Assembly (NCBI RefSeq): GCF_018613715.1
Contig: NZ_JAGGPT010000010.1
Coordinates: 310,001 to 374,000, forward strand
From: Chryseobacterium sp. ISL-6
GTDB taxonomy: Bacteria; Bacteroidota; Bacteroidia; Flavobacteriales; Weeksellaceae
DNA: 64,000 nt
Direction: 5' to 3'
Shown here: one piece after another, positions 53,503 to 61,145 of the stretch
Numbering within the stretch: position 1 is the first letter of the stretch
How the letters are laid out: each line of letters opens with the position of its first letter
Made by a program: the position numbers and the translations under genes
Notes under the pieces: model-generated
Database searches by the model: none
What the model was told of the DNA's origin: nothing
The model's input: only the letters and a program-made list of their open reading frames with translations

Positions 53503-54396
53503 TTAAGCAAAGTAATCTGACATTCTTGGTAATCCCGTCTGTGATCCTTGCATAGTAGAAACTCTTAAAGAAACTTCATTACCGAACTTTACACATTCCT
53601 CTATGGAATTGTTATGACATAAAGCAATGGCAAATCCAGAGGTAAATGCATCTCCCATTCCCATTTTGTGTGCCGTTTTGTTGTCGTTATGATTTCTAAA
53701 GTATTTCATTTCTGTACCATCAAAATAAATGGTGGAATTGGTATCGTCTCTTACAAAAACTTTATTTAAGTATTTTTCAAGAACCTGCTCCTTTTGTTCT
53801 TCACCAAAAACGATATACAATTCACTGCTTTTTGCAACTACAAAGTCTACATTTTCCAAGATCTCTTCGCTTACCTTCATTGCTGGTGACGCGTAAAGAC
53901 CAACTTTTTTTCCGTATTTCTTAGCTTTTTTTATGGTATACTCCACCACTTCTAAGGAAACCTCAAGCTGTACTAGAATAAGATCAACTGTCTGAAAATA
54001 TCGATCAGCATCCTCAACATGTTTTGTACTTAAAAGTTTATTGGCAGCTGGTACCACTACGATTGCAGCATTACCTTCAGATGTCGTTACATAAGCAGTT
54101 CCTGTTGCTTCTCTATCCGTTTCTGCAACAAATCCAACATTTACATTCTCGTTTACAAGATTTCGCATGATCTGCTGTCCCAGAGGATCCATTCCTACGC
54201 ATCCTATAAAATAAACACTTGCCCCCAATCGTGCAGTTCCCACCGCCTGATTTGCCCCTTTTCCTCCAAAATAACTATCTGAATTAATGGCTAAAACAGT
54301 ATCGTTAGGAGCTGGAAGCTTTTCAGTTTCTAAGACTAAGTCGATAGAAGAGCTGCCAACAACTATAATTTTGGGTTGTACTGAAGAGAAGTTCAT
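53503..54396 (-). CDS. rbsK: Ribokinase (PfkB family)
   Basis: 297 residues. Both PfkB signatures are present: GGKGANQAVGTARLG near residue 43 and the C-terminal MGMGDAFTSGFA with the catalytic Asp. N-terminal IIVVGSSSIDLV is a typical start. It phosphorylates ribose at C5; another sugar cannot be excluded without structure. Its TATTTTTG box lies about 21-28 bases upstream, so it is separate from the DUF4241 gene. Confidence 0.88.
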   Translation of the reverse strand: MNFSSVQPKIIVVGSSSIDLVLETEKLPAPNDTVLAINSDSYFGGKGANQAVGTARLGASVYFIGCVGMDPLGQQIMRNLVNENVNVGFVAETDREATGTAYVTTSEGNAAIVVVPAANKLLSTKHVEDADRYFQTVDLILVQLEVSLEVVEYTIKKAKKYGKKVGLYASPAMKVSEEILENVDFVVAKSSELYIVFGEEQKEQVLEKYLNKVFVRDDTNSTIYFDGTEMKYFRNHNDNKTAHKMGMGDAFTSGFAIALCHNNSIEECVKFGNEVSLRVSTMQGSQTGLPRMSDYFA

Positions 54397-54416
54397 TGTG
54401 CTTAAATTGATTTATA

Positions 54417-54424
54417 CAAAAATA
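54417..54424 (-). promoter_or_regulatory. -7 promoter box of the ribokinase gene
   Basis: Minus-strand TATTTTTG lies 21-28 bases upstream of the ATG at 54396, matching TAnnTTTG. Confidence 0.35.
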
Positions 54425-54453
54425 TAAAAATAGGAATACTAATATAAGAATAA

Positions 54454-55089
54454 TTAACTTATTTCAATAAATTCTGTAACTACCTTTACTGGAGCATTAT
54501 TTTTATCATATGCGATATAGCTGGCATAGAAACCTTCTCCATATCCTGTCTCAAAAGCAAAAATAGTTCCCGGATGTTCTTCAGCAGGTTTTAAGAAGGC
54601 ATATTGGTCAATCGCTCCGTTTTCATCAAAGAAATATTCATGAAAAAACTCTTCATAGATCCCCATAAAATCAACCCCTTTACTATGGTATAATCTTTTT
54701 TCAAGATCATTAAGTTTCTCCTGGGTATCTACATCCATAAAACACCCCATCCCACTTTCCACAGGATAACCAAAAATTTCCTCTTCAGCAAGATCTTTTA
54801 TATTTTGACCGGCAGTAGTGGCTAATTTCCATTCCGTGATTTCGGAATTACTGAAAATGATTTCAGCATATGCCACACAATTGCTTTCTCTTTCTTTGTG
54901 TAATAAGACAGAAAAATCTCCTTTTGGAAATTCTGTAGAAAAAGGTTGCATATCATTTGTGATCAAAGGATCACAAGCCACTAATTTCCCACTGGAAAGA
55001 TAGATCTTTCCAACTTCAAAACTTTCCAGCACAGGACTTTCTACAAAATCCCTTGAGAATAGTTTTTTTATATTTTCTATGTGTGTCAT
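54454..55089 (-). CDS. DUF4241 protein
   Basis: 211 residues, soluble and acidic. Family-like features are GKLVACDPLI, KGDFSVLLHKERESNCVAYAEIIF and the GYPVESGMGCFMD segment, and the ending with EHPGTIFAFETGYGEGFYASYIAYD. The function of the family is not known to me. It lies between valS and rbsK; a 50-bp palindrome stands directly upstream. No signal peptide. Confidence 0.75.
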   Translation of the reverse strand: MTHIENIKKLFSRDFVESPVLESFEVGKIYLSSGKLVACDPLITNDMQPFSTEFPKGDFSVLLHKERESNCVAYAEIIFSNSEITEWKLATTAGQNIKDLAEEEIFGYPVESGMGCFMDVDTQEKLNDLEKRLYHSKGVDFMGIYEEFFHEYFFDENGAIDQYAFLKPAEEHPGTIFAFETGYGEGFYASYIAYDKNNAPVKVVTEFIEIS

Positions 55090-55103
55090 TTCTTTTATAA
55101 TTG

Positions 55104-55153
55104 TTTACTCTTTTCGGTTGAGTATAAATTTATACTCAGCCGAAAAGAGTAAA
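55104..55153. repeat. 50-bp near-perfect palindrome between valS and the DUF4241 gene
   Basis: Left arm 55104-55128 begins TTTACTCTTTTCGG; right arm 55129-55153 is its reverse complement at 24 of 25 positions. The single difference is a G-U wobble in the plus-strand RNA and a C-A mismatch in the minus-strand RNA. No loop separates the arms. It lies 15 bases upstream of the DUF4241 start and 26 after the valS stop. It is not followed by a long T-run on the minus strand, so it is not an ordinary terminator. It may be a cruciform, mRNA-stabilising or protein-binding site. Confidence 0.8.
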
Positions 55154-55178
55154 TAAAACAATAATAGTACCTAAAGAT

Positions 55179-57794
55179 CTATAAGCTCTTTAGCTTCTCT
55201 TCTAAAATTGCAATTTTATCCTGGGCATCTTTCTGCTTCTTGCGTTCTGCTTCTACCACTTCAGCTTTAGCATTGGCTACGAACTTTTCATTCGAAAGTT
55301 TCTTTTCAACAGAAATTAAAAACCCTTTTAAGTATTTTACTTCTTCTTCAGTTTTCGTTTTCTCTTCACCAAGATCAAGGTTTTCACTTAATGGAATGGA
55401 AATCTCTGTTGATCCAACAAGGAAAGTAAAGCTTGGTTTCTCCGTTTTTTCTCCAAAATGAATTTCTGAGATATTAGCCAGTTTTTTAATTACTGCTTCA
55501 TTGTCAAAATGAGTTGCATTGGTATAAACTTCAGCCGTTTCTTTAGGAGAGATCCCTTTTGTCTGACGATAGTTTCTAACTCCCGAAATTAATTCCTGAG
55601 CTGTTTCAAAGTTTTTAATGATGGTTTCATTAAATTCTCCTGCGTTTTTTTGTTGGGCAACCACCAAAGCTTCATCTATACTTCTTTCAGAAATTAATTG
55701 CCATATTTCTTCTGATTGAAACGGCATAAATGGATGTAAAAGCTTCATTAGTTCTTCAAAGAAAGCAACTGTTTTCAGATAAACTTCTTTAGAAATACCT
55801 TCCCCATAATTCGGTTTTATCGCTTCCAGATACCAACCACAGAAATCGTCCCAAATTAATTTATAAATTAAATGTAAAGCATCAGAGATTCTGAACTTTT
55901 CAAACTGATCATTAATTTCAACAATAACTTTGTTCAACTTGTTTTCAAACCATTCTATAGTCTTAGTTTCGGCTTCATTAGCTGGTTTGTCTTCATGATC
56001 CCACATATTGATCAATCGGAAGGCGCTCCATATTTTCGTCATGAAATTTCTTCCCTGAAGCATTAAATCTTCATCAAAAAGAAGATCATTCCCTGCAGCA
56101 GAACTTAATAATACTCCTACACGAACACCATCAGCACCATATTTTTCAATTAATTCTAAAGGATCCGGTGAGTTCCCAAGAGATTTTGACATTTTTCTTC
56201 TTTGCTTATCCCTTACAATACCCGTAAAATAAACATTTTTGAAAGGAACTGTCTTTTTGTATTCCAATCCTGCCATAATCATTCTGGCTACCCAGAAGAA
56301 AATAATATCCGGACCGGTAACCAGATCTGAGGTAGGATAATAATATTGAATATCCTTATTTTCAGGATCCAATAGCCCATCAAACACAGACATAGGCCAT
56401 AGCCAAGAAGAGAACCATGTATCTAAAGCATCCTGATCCTGTGTTAAGCTGTCAGCTGTCAGCTCTTGATTCCCTGTTTTTTGTTTTGCTAGCTCTAAAG
56501 CTTCTTCTTTTGTTTCAGCAACTACGAAATCCTCGTCTCCAGTGCCATAATAATAAGCGGGAATTTGTTGTCCCCACCACAGCTGACGGGAAATATTCCA
56601 ATCACGGATGTTTTCCATCCAGTGCTTATAAGTATTTTTAAACTTCTCAGGATAGAATTTGATCTCATCATCCATTACCACATCCAATGCTGGCTGAGCA
56701 AGTTCAGACATTTTCAAGAACCACTGAACAGAAATTTTAGGTTCAATCACAGCACCTGTTCTTTCGGAAGTTCCCACTTTATTTACGTAATCTTCTGCTT
56801 TTAGCAAAAGGTCATTTTCCTGTAATTCTTTTGCGATTTGTTTTCTAACTTCAAATCTGTTCTTCCCTGCATAATGTAATCCATGCTCGTTAAGATTTCC
56901 ATCATCATCCAAAGCATCAATCATTTTTAACTGATGTTTTTGTCCGATTTCGTAGTCATTGGTATCATGAGCCGGCGTAATTTTCAATGCACCTGTACCA
57001 AATTCGATATCTACATACTCATCTTCAATAATTGGAACTACTCTGTTAACGATTGGTACAATTACATTCTTACCTTTCAGATGAGCGTATCTTTCATCAT
57101 TCGGATTGATACAAACGGCAGTATCCCCAAAAATAGTTTCAGGACGTGTTGTTGCTACAGAAAGAAATTCTTCTGAGCCTTCAATTTTATATTTAAGGAA
57201 ATATAATTTTCCGTTTTGTTCTTTGAATATTACTTCTTCATCAGAAATATTCGTTTTCGCCTCCGGATCCCAGTTAACCATTCTGTATCCTCTGTAGATC
57301 AAACCTTTATTATAAAGATCAACAAAGCTTTTGATAACCTGTGCAGAAAGCTTGTCCTCCATGGTAAATCTGGTTCTGTCCCAATCACAAGAACAACCTA
57401 ATTTTTTTAACTGCTCAAGAATAGTCCCACCATATTTGTTGGTCCATTCCCATGCATGTGTTAAAAACTCCTCGCGGGTAATATCTGATTTATTAATTCC
57501 TTCAGATTTCAATTTAGCAACAACTTTAGCTTCAGTAGCAATCGAAGCATGATCTGTTCCAGGGACCCAGCAGGCATTAAAGCCCTGCATTCTTGCACGG
57601 CGGACCAGAACATCCTGAATGGTATTATTCAACATATGACCCATGTGTAAGATCCCCGTAACGTTTGGCGGAGGAATTACAATAGTATATGGTGGCTTAT
57701 CATTAGGTTCTGAATGGAAAAATTTATTTTCCAACCAGAAGTTGTACCATTTTTGTTCTGTTTCCTGTGGATTATACTTTTCTGAAATCTGCAT
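55179..57794 (-). CDS. valS: Valyl-tRNA synthetase
   Basis: 871 residues, full length. HIGH-type motif HMGH at residues 50-53 (PPPNVTGILHMGHMLNNT) and KMSKS in RRKMSKSLGNSPDP. The editing (CP1) domain has TTRPETIFGDTAVC and the C-terminal coiled-coil arm ends KIAILEEKLKSL. It charges tRNA-Val and edits threonine. A TATTTTTG box about 29-36 bases upstream drives it; it is divergent from the DUF1573 gene. Confidence 0.98.
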   Translation of the reverse strand: MQISEKYNPQETEQKWYNFWLENKFFHSEPNDKPPYTIVIPPPNVTGILHMGHMLNNTIQDVLVRRARMQGFNACWVPGTDHASIATEAKVVAKLKSEGINKSDITREEFLTHAWEWTNKYGGTILEQLKKLGCSCDWDRTRFTMEDKLSAQVIKSFVDLYNKGLIYRGYRMVNWDPEAKTNISDEEVIFKEQNGKLYFLKYKIEGSEEFLSVATTRPETIFGDTAVCINPNDERYAHLKGKNVIVPIVNRVVPIIEDEYVDIEFGTGALKITPAHDTNDYEIGQKHQLKMIDALDDDGNLNEHGLHYAGKNRFEVRKQIAKELQENDLLLKAEDYVNKVGTSERTGAVIEPKISVQWFLKMSELAQPALDVVMDDEIKFYPEKFKNTYKHWMENIRDWNISRQLWWGQQIPAYYYGTGDEDFVVAETKEEALELAKQKTGNQELTADSLTQDQDALDTWFSSWLWPMSVFDGLLDPENKDIQYYYPTSDLVTGPDIIFFWVARMIMAGLEYKKTVPFKNVYFTGIVRDKQRRKMSKSLGNSPDPLELIEKYGADGVRVGVLLSSAAGNDLLFDEDLMLQGRNFMTKIWSAFRLINMWDHEDKPANEAETKTIEWFENKLNKVIVEINDQFEKFRISDALHLIYKLIWDDFCGWYLEAIKPNYGEGISKEVYLKTVAFFEELMKLLHPFMPFQSEEIWQLISERSIDEALVVAQQKNAGEFNETIIKNFETAQELISGVRNYRQTKGISPKETAEVYTNATHFDNEAVIKKLANISEIHFGEKTEKPSFTFLVGSTEISIPLSENLDLGEEKTKTEEEVKYLKGFLISVEKKLSNEKFVANAKAEVVEAERKKQKDAQDKIAILEEKLKSL

Positions 57795-57822
57795 AAATTC
57801 TATTTCTTTAGCTTACAATTTG

Positions 57823-57830
57823 CAAAAATA
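57823..57830 (-). promoter_or_regulatory. -7 promoter box of valS
   Basis: Minus-strand TATTTTTG lies 29-36 bases upstream of the valS ATG and matches TAnnTTTG. Confidence 0.4.
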
Positions 57831-57872
57831 GCTTAAAGAAAAAATATTTTCAGTATGAATTAAAATAATTTT

Positions 57873-57880
57873 TAACTTTG
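57873..57880 (+). promoter_or_regulatory. -7 promoter box of the DUF1573 gene
   Basis: TAACTTTG matches TAnnTTTG. The TTG at 57878 that would extend the downstream frame overlaps this box, so translation must begin further downstream, at 57923. Confidence 0.55.
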
Positions 57881-57922
57881 TTTCTCAAAATTTATCTAAC
57901 AAACGTATTAACATTCAAGAAT

Positions 57923-58396
57923 ATGAAAAAATTAATTGCAGGAATTGCACTATTTGGAACATTTGCTATTGCATCTGCGCAGACTATCACTTTTGATAAA
58001 ACTACTTTTGACTATGGTGTTATTAAGCCAGGTTCTGATGGTACAAGATTTTTTACAGTAACTAACACTGGTGATAAGCCTTTGGTTATTTCTAATGTAA
58101 AACCTTCTTGTGGATGTACAACTCCAGAATTCAGTACAGATCCTATTATGCCGGGAAAATCTGCTAAAATCAAGGTTGGATATAACACCACTATTATTTC
58201 GCCATTCAACAAAATGATCGAGGTATTTTCTAATGACCCTGCAAACAGCAGAACAGTAATTTACATTAAAGGTGATGTACAAGGAACCGCTCCTCAGGTT
58301 ACTGCTGCTGCTCCGGCAAAAGTAGAAACTCCGGCTGACGCTAAAGCTGCTAAAAAAGCTGCTAAGGAAGCTAAAAAAGTAACAATCGCAAAATAA
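57923..58396 (+). CDS. Secreted DUF1573 protein
   Basis: 157 residues from the ATG at 57923 (MKKLIAGIALFGTFAIASAQ); the longer frame starts inside the -7 box. The signal peptide ends near ASAQ. A single ASPM-SPD-2-Hydin/DUF1573 domain follows (FDYGVIKPGSDGTRFFTVTNTGDKPL and SNVKPSCGCTTPEFS), with the conserved CGCT. The C-terminus is Ala/Lys-rich and low-complexity. The domain is common in Bacteroidota envelope proteins of unknown role. Divergent from valS, with a terminator before ppk2. Confidence 0.9.
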   Translation: MKKLIAGIALFGTFAIASAQTITFDKTTFDYGVIKPGSDGTRFFTVTNTGDKPLVISNVKPSCGCTTPEFSTDPIMPGKSAKIKVGYNTTIISPFNKMIEVFSNDPANSRTVIYIKGDVQGTAPQVTAAAPAKVETPADAKAAKKAAKEAKKVTIAK

Positions 58397-58416
58397 GCTT
58401 TACTCAGAAAAAATAA

Positions 58417-58444
58417 AAACCGTCTACATGTAGACGGTTTTTTT
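58417..58444 (+). terminator. Intrinsic terminator of the DUF1573 gene
   Basis: AAACCGTCTA, loop CATG and TAGACGGTTT form a 10-bp stem with a trailing run of T. It stands about 20 bases after the stop and 28 before ppk2. Confidence 0.88.
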
Positions 58445-58471
58445 ATTACATTTATTTCAAATAAACAAATT

Positions 58472-59341
58472 ATGGACACCAATTTCTCGGATGACTTTGA
58501 AATAAAAGGAAAATTTTCTATCAAAAAAACATCAACAGAATATCAAGGACCACTTACTAAACAAGAGGGGCAGGCATTATTATCTATAGAAAAAGAAAAA
58601 CTTCGTAATCTTCAGGAAAAATTATATGCGGATGGGAGTAAATCTCTTCTTGTCATCCTGCAGGCAATGGATGCAGCAGGAAAAGACAGTTTAATTGAAC
58701 ATGTTTTTGGAGGAGTAAACCCACAAGGATGCAATGTGACGAGCTTTAAAACTCCCAGCTCAAAGGAATACTCACATGATTTTTTGTGGCGCCAATACTT
58801 GGCTTTACCTCAAAAAGGAATGATTGGTATTTTCAACCGCTCTCATTATGAAAGTGTTTTAGTTTGTAAAGTACACCCCGAATATAATCTTAGCGAAAAG
58901 ACATGGAATTCTGTAAAAGAATTTGATAATAAATTCTGGGAAAACAGATATGAAAGTATAAGGAATTTTGAAAAGCATCTTTCTCAAAATGGAACAACAG
59001 TTATCAAAATATTCCTGAATGTTTCAAAAAAGGAACAAAAACAAAGACTGTTAGACAGAATTAATGAACCCGAAAAAAACTGGAAGTTCTCATCTGCCGA
59101 TCTTCCTGAAAGAGCATTATTTGATCAATATATGACTGCTTATGAAACAGCTATTAATGAAACTTCAAAAGAGTATGCACCATGGTATGTACTTCCGGCA
59201 GATAACAAGTGGTTTGCAAGAGTAGCCGCTATTCAGATTATCATTGATACCTTAGAAAAAATGGATCTCAAATATCCTCAACCCTCTGAAAAAGATGTAA
59301 AAGCTTTAGAAGAATCTAAAAAGATTTTAGAAAAGGAATAA
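58472..59341 (+). CDS. ppk2: Polyphosphate kinase 2 (PPK2 family)
   Basis: 289 residues. Walker A QAMDAAGKDSL (G70-K71-D72), the Walker B-like strand GIFNRSHYESVLVCKVHPE and the lid KKEQKQRLLDRINEPEKNWKFS are typical PPK2 features. Such enzymes transfer phosphate between polyphosphate and nucleotides. Length of about 290 fits a single-domain PPK2 of the class III type found in Bacteroidota. Subclass (ADP, AMP or both as acceptor) is an inference. Single gene. Confidence 0.93.
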   Translation: MDTNFSDDFEIKGKFSIKKTSTEYQGPLTKQEGQALLSIEKEKLRNLQEKLYADGSKSLLVILQAMDAAGKDSLIEHVFGGVNPQGCNVTSFKTPSSKEYSHDFLWRQYLALPQKGMIGIFNRSHYESVLVCKVHPEYNLSEKTWNSVKEFDNKFWENRYESIRNFEKHLSQNGTTVIKIFLNVSKKEQKQRLLDRINEPEKNWKFSSADLPERALFDQYMTAYETAINETSKEYAPWYVLPADNKWFARVAAIQIIIDTLEKMDLKYPQPSEKDVKALEESKKILEKE

Positions 59342-59407
59342 AAAATATCGTAATGAAAGTTAGGAGTGGATGGTGGCAATGTAATTTTAAAATCTAAACA
59401 AAAAAAA

Positions 59408-59733
59408 TCACGAGAAAATCTATAAGCCGGATTTTGTACTTCAAAGAAGTGCCTGTTATTTATCTGCGTCTTACATTGCTGCAAAACTTTTGCTGATTAC
59501 CCCTCGGCTTTCAGAGCGAGCAACTCCTATTCTCATTTCTGAAAAGAACCGATATACTTATCATTGCACCGCAAAGAGTTTACCTGGTTTCACTACAGCC
59601 GAACTGTACTTGCTTTCTGTTGCACTTGTCCTACCCTCACGGGTGACGGATGTTATCCGCTTTGCTGCTCTATGGTGTCCGGACTTTCCTACCTCTGTCG
59701 AAACAAAGATCAACAAGCCGACTTTCTCGTGGG
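59408..59733 (-). ncRNA. rnpB: RNase P RNA, class A
   Basis: On the minus strand the conserved core GGAAAGTCCGGACACC appears near the 5' end, and the 3' end has AAAATCCGGCTTATAG. The P1 helix pairs CACGAGAAA (59731-59723) with TTTCTCGTG near the 3' end (59416-59408). The length of about 325 bases fits the class A type. A TATCTTTG box at 59743-59736 gives a start near 59731. RNase P RNA cleaves tRNA leaders with the RnpA protein. Both plus-strand frames in this stretch are spurious. Confidence 0.95.
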
Positions 59734-59735
59734 TG

Positions 59736-59743
59736 CAAAGATA
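59736..59743 (-). promoter_or_regulatory. -7 promoter box of rnpB
   Basis: Minus-strand TATCTTTG matches TAnnTTTG and ends 3-5 bases before the start of the P1 helix. No well-spaced -33 TTG. Confidence 0.55.
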
Positions 59744-59904
59744 GGTGTTAATTTGAAAATGTGGTAATTTGAAAATAAGTAATTTTTATACTACGGGAAT
59801 GTGTTCAATATGATGACTGTAAGGCTAATATTTAGTTTTAATCCAAAACACATAAATAATTATAAACATTTTCTATTTGAATTCTCAAATTAACACATTA
59901 TTAC

Positions 59905-59912
59905 TATCTTCG
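59905..59912 (+). promoter_or_regulatory. -7 promoter box of the sigma factor gene
   Basis: TATCTTCG differs by one base from TAnnTTTG. It lies inside the longer reading frame that would begin at TTG 59877, supporting the TTG at 59931 as the real start. Confidence 0.4.
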
Positions 59913-59930
59913 TGCGATTATACATCTATT

Positions 59931-60422
59931 TTGATTTCCAGAGAAAAAGAATTTGCCCAACTTATAAAAGATAATCAAGGATTGATTATTAAAGTTTCGC
60001 GTCTTTATACCAACTCGCTGGAAGATGAAGAGGATCTATTTCAGGAAATTGTATTACAGCTTTGGAGAAGCTACGATTCCTTTAAAGGAAACTCGAAAAT
60101 TTCTACATGGATGTATCGTGTAGCCCTTAATACAGCCATTACTCTTTTCAGAAAAAAAAGCAAAAGTTTACCTACGAACGAGCTTGACATCAATCATAAA
60201 GATTTTATAGAAGATGATGATGAAAAACAGCAACAGATCTCTCTTTTATATACAGTAATTAAAACACTGCCTAATGTAGAGAGAGCTATAGTAATGATGT
60301 ATTTGGATGATTTGCCTTATAAGGATATCGCAGAAAACCTCGGGATAACTGAGGTAAATGCACGTGTGAAGATGAACAGATTAAAGAAAACCCTTAAAGA
60401 ACAGATGGAAAAATATGCCTGA
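59931..60422 (+). CDS. ECF-type sigma-70 family RNA polymerase sigma factor
   Basis: About 163 residues from TTG 59931 (start MISREKEFAQLIKDNQGLI). A TTG at 59877 would add 18 residues but lies upstream of the TATCTTCG box. Region 2 contains LYTNSLEDEEDLFQEIVLQLWRSYDSFKGNSKISTWMYRVALNTAI; region 4 has LPNVERAIVMMYLDDLPYKDIAENLGITEVNARVKMNRLKKTLKE. This is a compact two-region sigma factor. The stop overlaps the start of the membrane-protein gene by 8 bases, an arrangement seen with regulators. Confidence 0.88.
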   Translation: MISREKEFAQLIKDNQGLIIKVSRLYTNSLEDEEDLFQEIVLQLWRSYDSFKGNSKISTWMYRVALNTAITLFRKKSKSLPTNELDINHKDFIEDDDEKQQQISLLYTVIKTLPNVERAIVMMYLDDLPYKDIAENLGITEVNARVKMNRLKKTLKEQMEKYA

Positions 60423-61089
60423 TTTTGATTTAGACAGCTTTAAGAAAACATGGCAGGAACAGCCTGTTCAGCAAAAATACGATAATAGTGAAATTCTTAA
60501 AATGTTAAACAGAAAGTCACGTAACTACGTGAAATATATTTTCTGGATCAGTGTTTTTGAATTCTTACTTTTTTCCGTTATGGGATTATTTTACTTCTTC
60601 AAAGGAGAAGAGACCAATGGTTTCCTAAATGTTTTAGAAAAACTGGGAGCCCAAAAAACGCCAGAAGTGGAAAATAGCTTTGATACTATTTATCTTATAC
60701 TTAAGATCTCAAGTCTACTGGTCACGGCTTATTTTGTTTATAAATTCTACCAAAACTATCGTAGAATAAGAATTGAAGAAAACCTTAAAGGTCTTATCAC
60801 CAGAATTATTAAATTTAAAAAAACAGTGAATGCTTTCATTTTAATAAGCATTGTCTTATTAGTAGCCTTCACTTCAATTTTTACTGTTTTCATATTTTAT
60901 GCCTTAAATTCTCAAAATATCGAACCTGCTAATTCGGCAGTTATTATTTTTATTATCGGGACTATTTTAAGCACAGGGCTTTGTGTATTGCTGATTTGGT
61001 TATACTATAGATTGGTTTATGGAATTATCATGAGAAAACTGGACAAAAACCTGGCACAACTAAAAGATATTGATTCTCAGGAAAATTAA
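60415..61089 (+). CDS. Four-helix membrane protein, possible partner of the sigma factor
   Basis: 224 residues. A soluble N-terminus of about 40 residues (DFDLDSFKKTWQEQPVQQKY) is followed by four hydrophobic helices near 40-60, 88-106, 135-160 and 173-196. It lacks the classic zinc-binding or single-helix anti-sigma layout. Overlap with the sigma gene by 8 bases suggests coupled translation and a possible regulatory role. No named family recognised. Confidence 0.75.
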   Translation: MPDFDLDSFKKTWQEQPVQQKYDNSEILKMLNRKSRNYVKYIFWISVFEFLLFSVMGLFYFFKGEETNGFLNVLEKLGAQKTPEVENSFDTIYLILKISSLLVTAYFVYKFYQNYRRIRIEENLKGLITRIIKFKKTVNAFILISIVLLVAFTSIFTVFIFYALNSQNIEPANSAVIIFIIGTILSTGLCVLLIWLYYRLVYGIIMRKLDKNLAQLKDIDSQEN

Positions 61090-61145
61090 TTCTCTTAAGT
61101 TATTTTAAGATTTATTTGTTATTTTAGATAAACAAATCTTTTGAT

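Noticed and set aside
59490..59767. Two overlapping plus-strand frames (84 and 67 residues)
   Set aside because: They lie antisense over the RNase P RNA, whose conserved core and P1 helix explain the sequence.
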